From: Thauera propionica
Lineage (GTDB): Bacteria > Pseudomonadota > Gammaproteobacteria > Burkholderiales > Rhodocyclaceae
DNA length: 61,173 bases
Direction: 5' to 3'
Assembly: GCF_002245655.1 (NCBI RefSeq)
Contig: NZ_NOIH01000039.1
Span: forward strand, 1-61,173
Position 1 is the stretch's first letter. Each line of letters opens with the position of its first letter. The position numbers and the translations under genes were made by a program. The notes below the pieces were generated by a model that was not told the DNA's origin, did no database searches, and saw only the letters and a list, made by a program, of their open reading frames with translations. Positions 61,101 through 61,173 of the stretch are shown here, one piece after another.

Positions 61101-61173
61101 TCATTAAGACGCAAACTTGGCGTACAGGCAAAAAAAAGGTTCTTCGCGCGATCTGGGGGAAGTAGTGGTTGAC

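Noticed and set aside
1..61173. CRISPR arrays, tRNA or rRNA genes, retron-type reverse transcriptase
   Set aside because: No regularly spaced repeats, no tRNA-like cloverleaf that I could recognise, and no RT motif; a covariance-model scan could still find small RNAs.

Overview
The window reads as a chromosome segment from a high-GC betaproteobacterium, most likely Rhodocyclales (Thauera/Azoarcus-like). This is inferred from the block radC'-rpmB-rpmG, clpS-clpA, rraA, aceA, murI-tyrS, M23 peptidase, erpA, argC, rpsI-rplM at the right, and from the general character of the proteins. No 16S rRNA or tRNA gene was seen.

Two regimes are visible. From about 43.5 kb to the end is orderly core chromosome. 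Everything to the left looks accessory. At 43458 only the last 77 codons of radC survive, next to a large serine recombinase (41554-43308). The 5' part of radC is nowhere in the window, so the whole left 43 kb may be one composite island in radC whose far end lies outside the window.

From left to right: (1) 1-465, the 3' end of an IS5-family element with a slippery frameshift heptamer. (2) 922-2715, two minus-strand genes, one a periplasmic ClpP-like protease. (3) 2983-7527, a chromosomal class 1 integron: intI1 (frameshifted), a LexA-box-bearing attI1 region, the cassette promoter PcW, and four cassettes with attC sites encoding a small membrane protein, a YidD-like protein, a cyclase-like protein and a membrane-anchored protein. 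One attC is split exactly at its core by an IS630-family element. No qac, sul or tni genes are seen, and two copies of a 75-bp repeat bracket the region. (4) 7805-11743, a metal and thiol module (His-tailed EamA transporter, DsbA-like, DsbB, CzcI-like, CadR) divergent from a CDF exporter. (5) 11793-14399, a sulfur-handling operon led by an ArsR-rhodanese fusion. (6) 14.5-17.6 kb, a MITE-like element, a nuclease, HTH regulators and an orphan antitoxin. (7) 17736-27440, a four-gene operon of excisionase-like HTH, SNF2 helicase, a long beta-class adenine methyltransferase and a type III Res-like helicase-nuclease: a probable DNA-modification defence system. (8) 27.6-32.2 kb, a plasmid-type replication protein, a serine recombinase with a 55-aa partner, and an RHH-like protein. 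(9) 32.5-34.3 kb, an IS graveyard (IS66, IS3, IS5 remnants). (10) 34326-38814, a divergent pair: an 868-aa protein with a degenerate P-loop, and a beta-CASP metallo-beta-lactamase ribonuclease-like protein. This is my best candidate for an undescribed system. (11) 39.1-43.3 kb, an IS256 scrap and a small phage-like element ending in the radC-disrupting recombinase.

In the core part, ClpS and ClpA form the adaptor and unfoldase pair of N-end-rule proteolysis, AceA is the glyoxylate-shunt entry enzyme, a Spy-like periplasmic protein lies divergent to an OmpR-type two-component system, and rplM-rpsI form the usual ribosomal operon. All functions are inferred from motifs read by eye; no database search was run.
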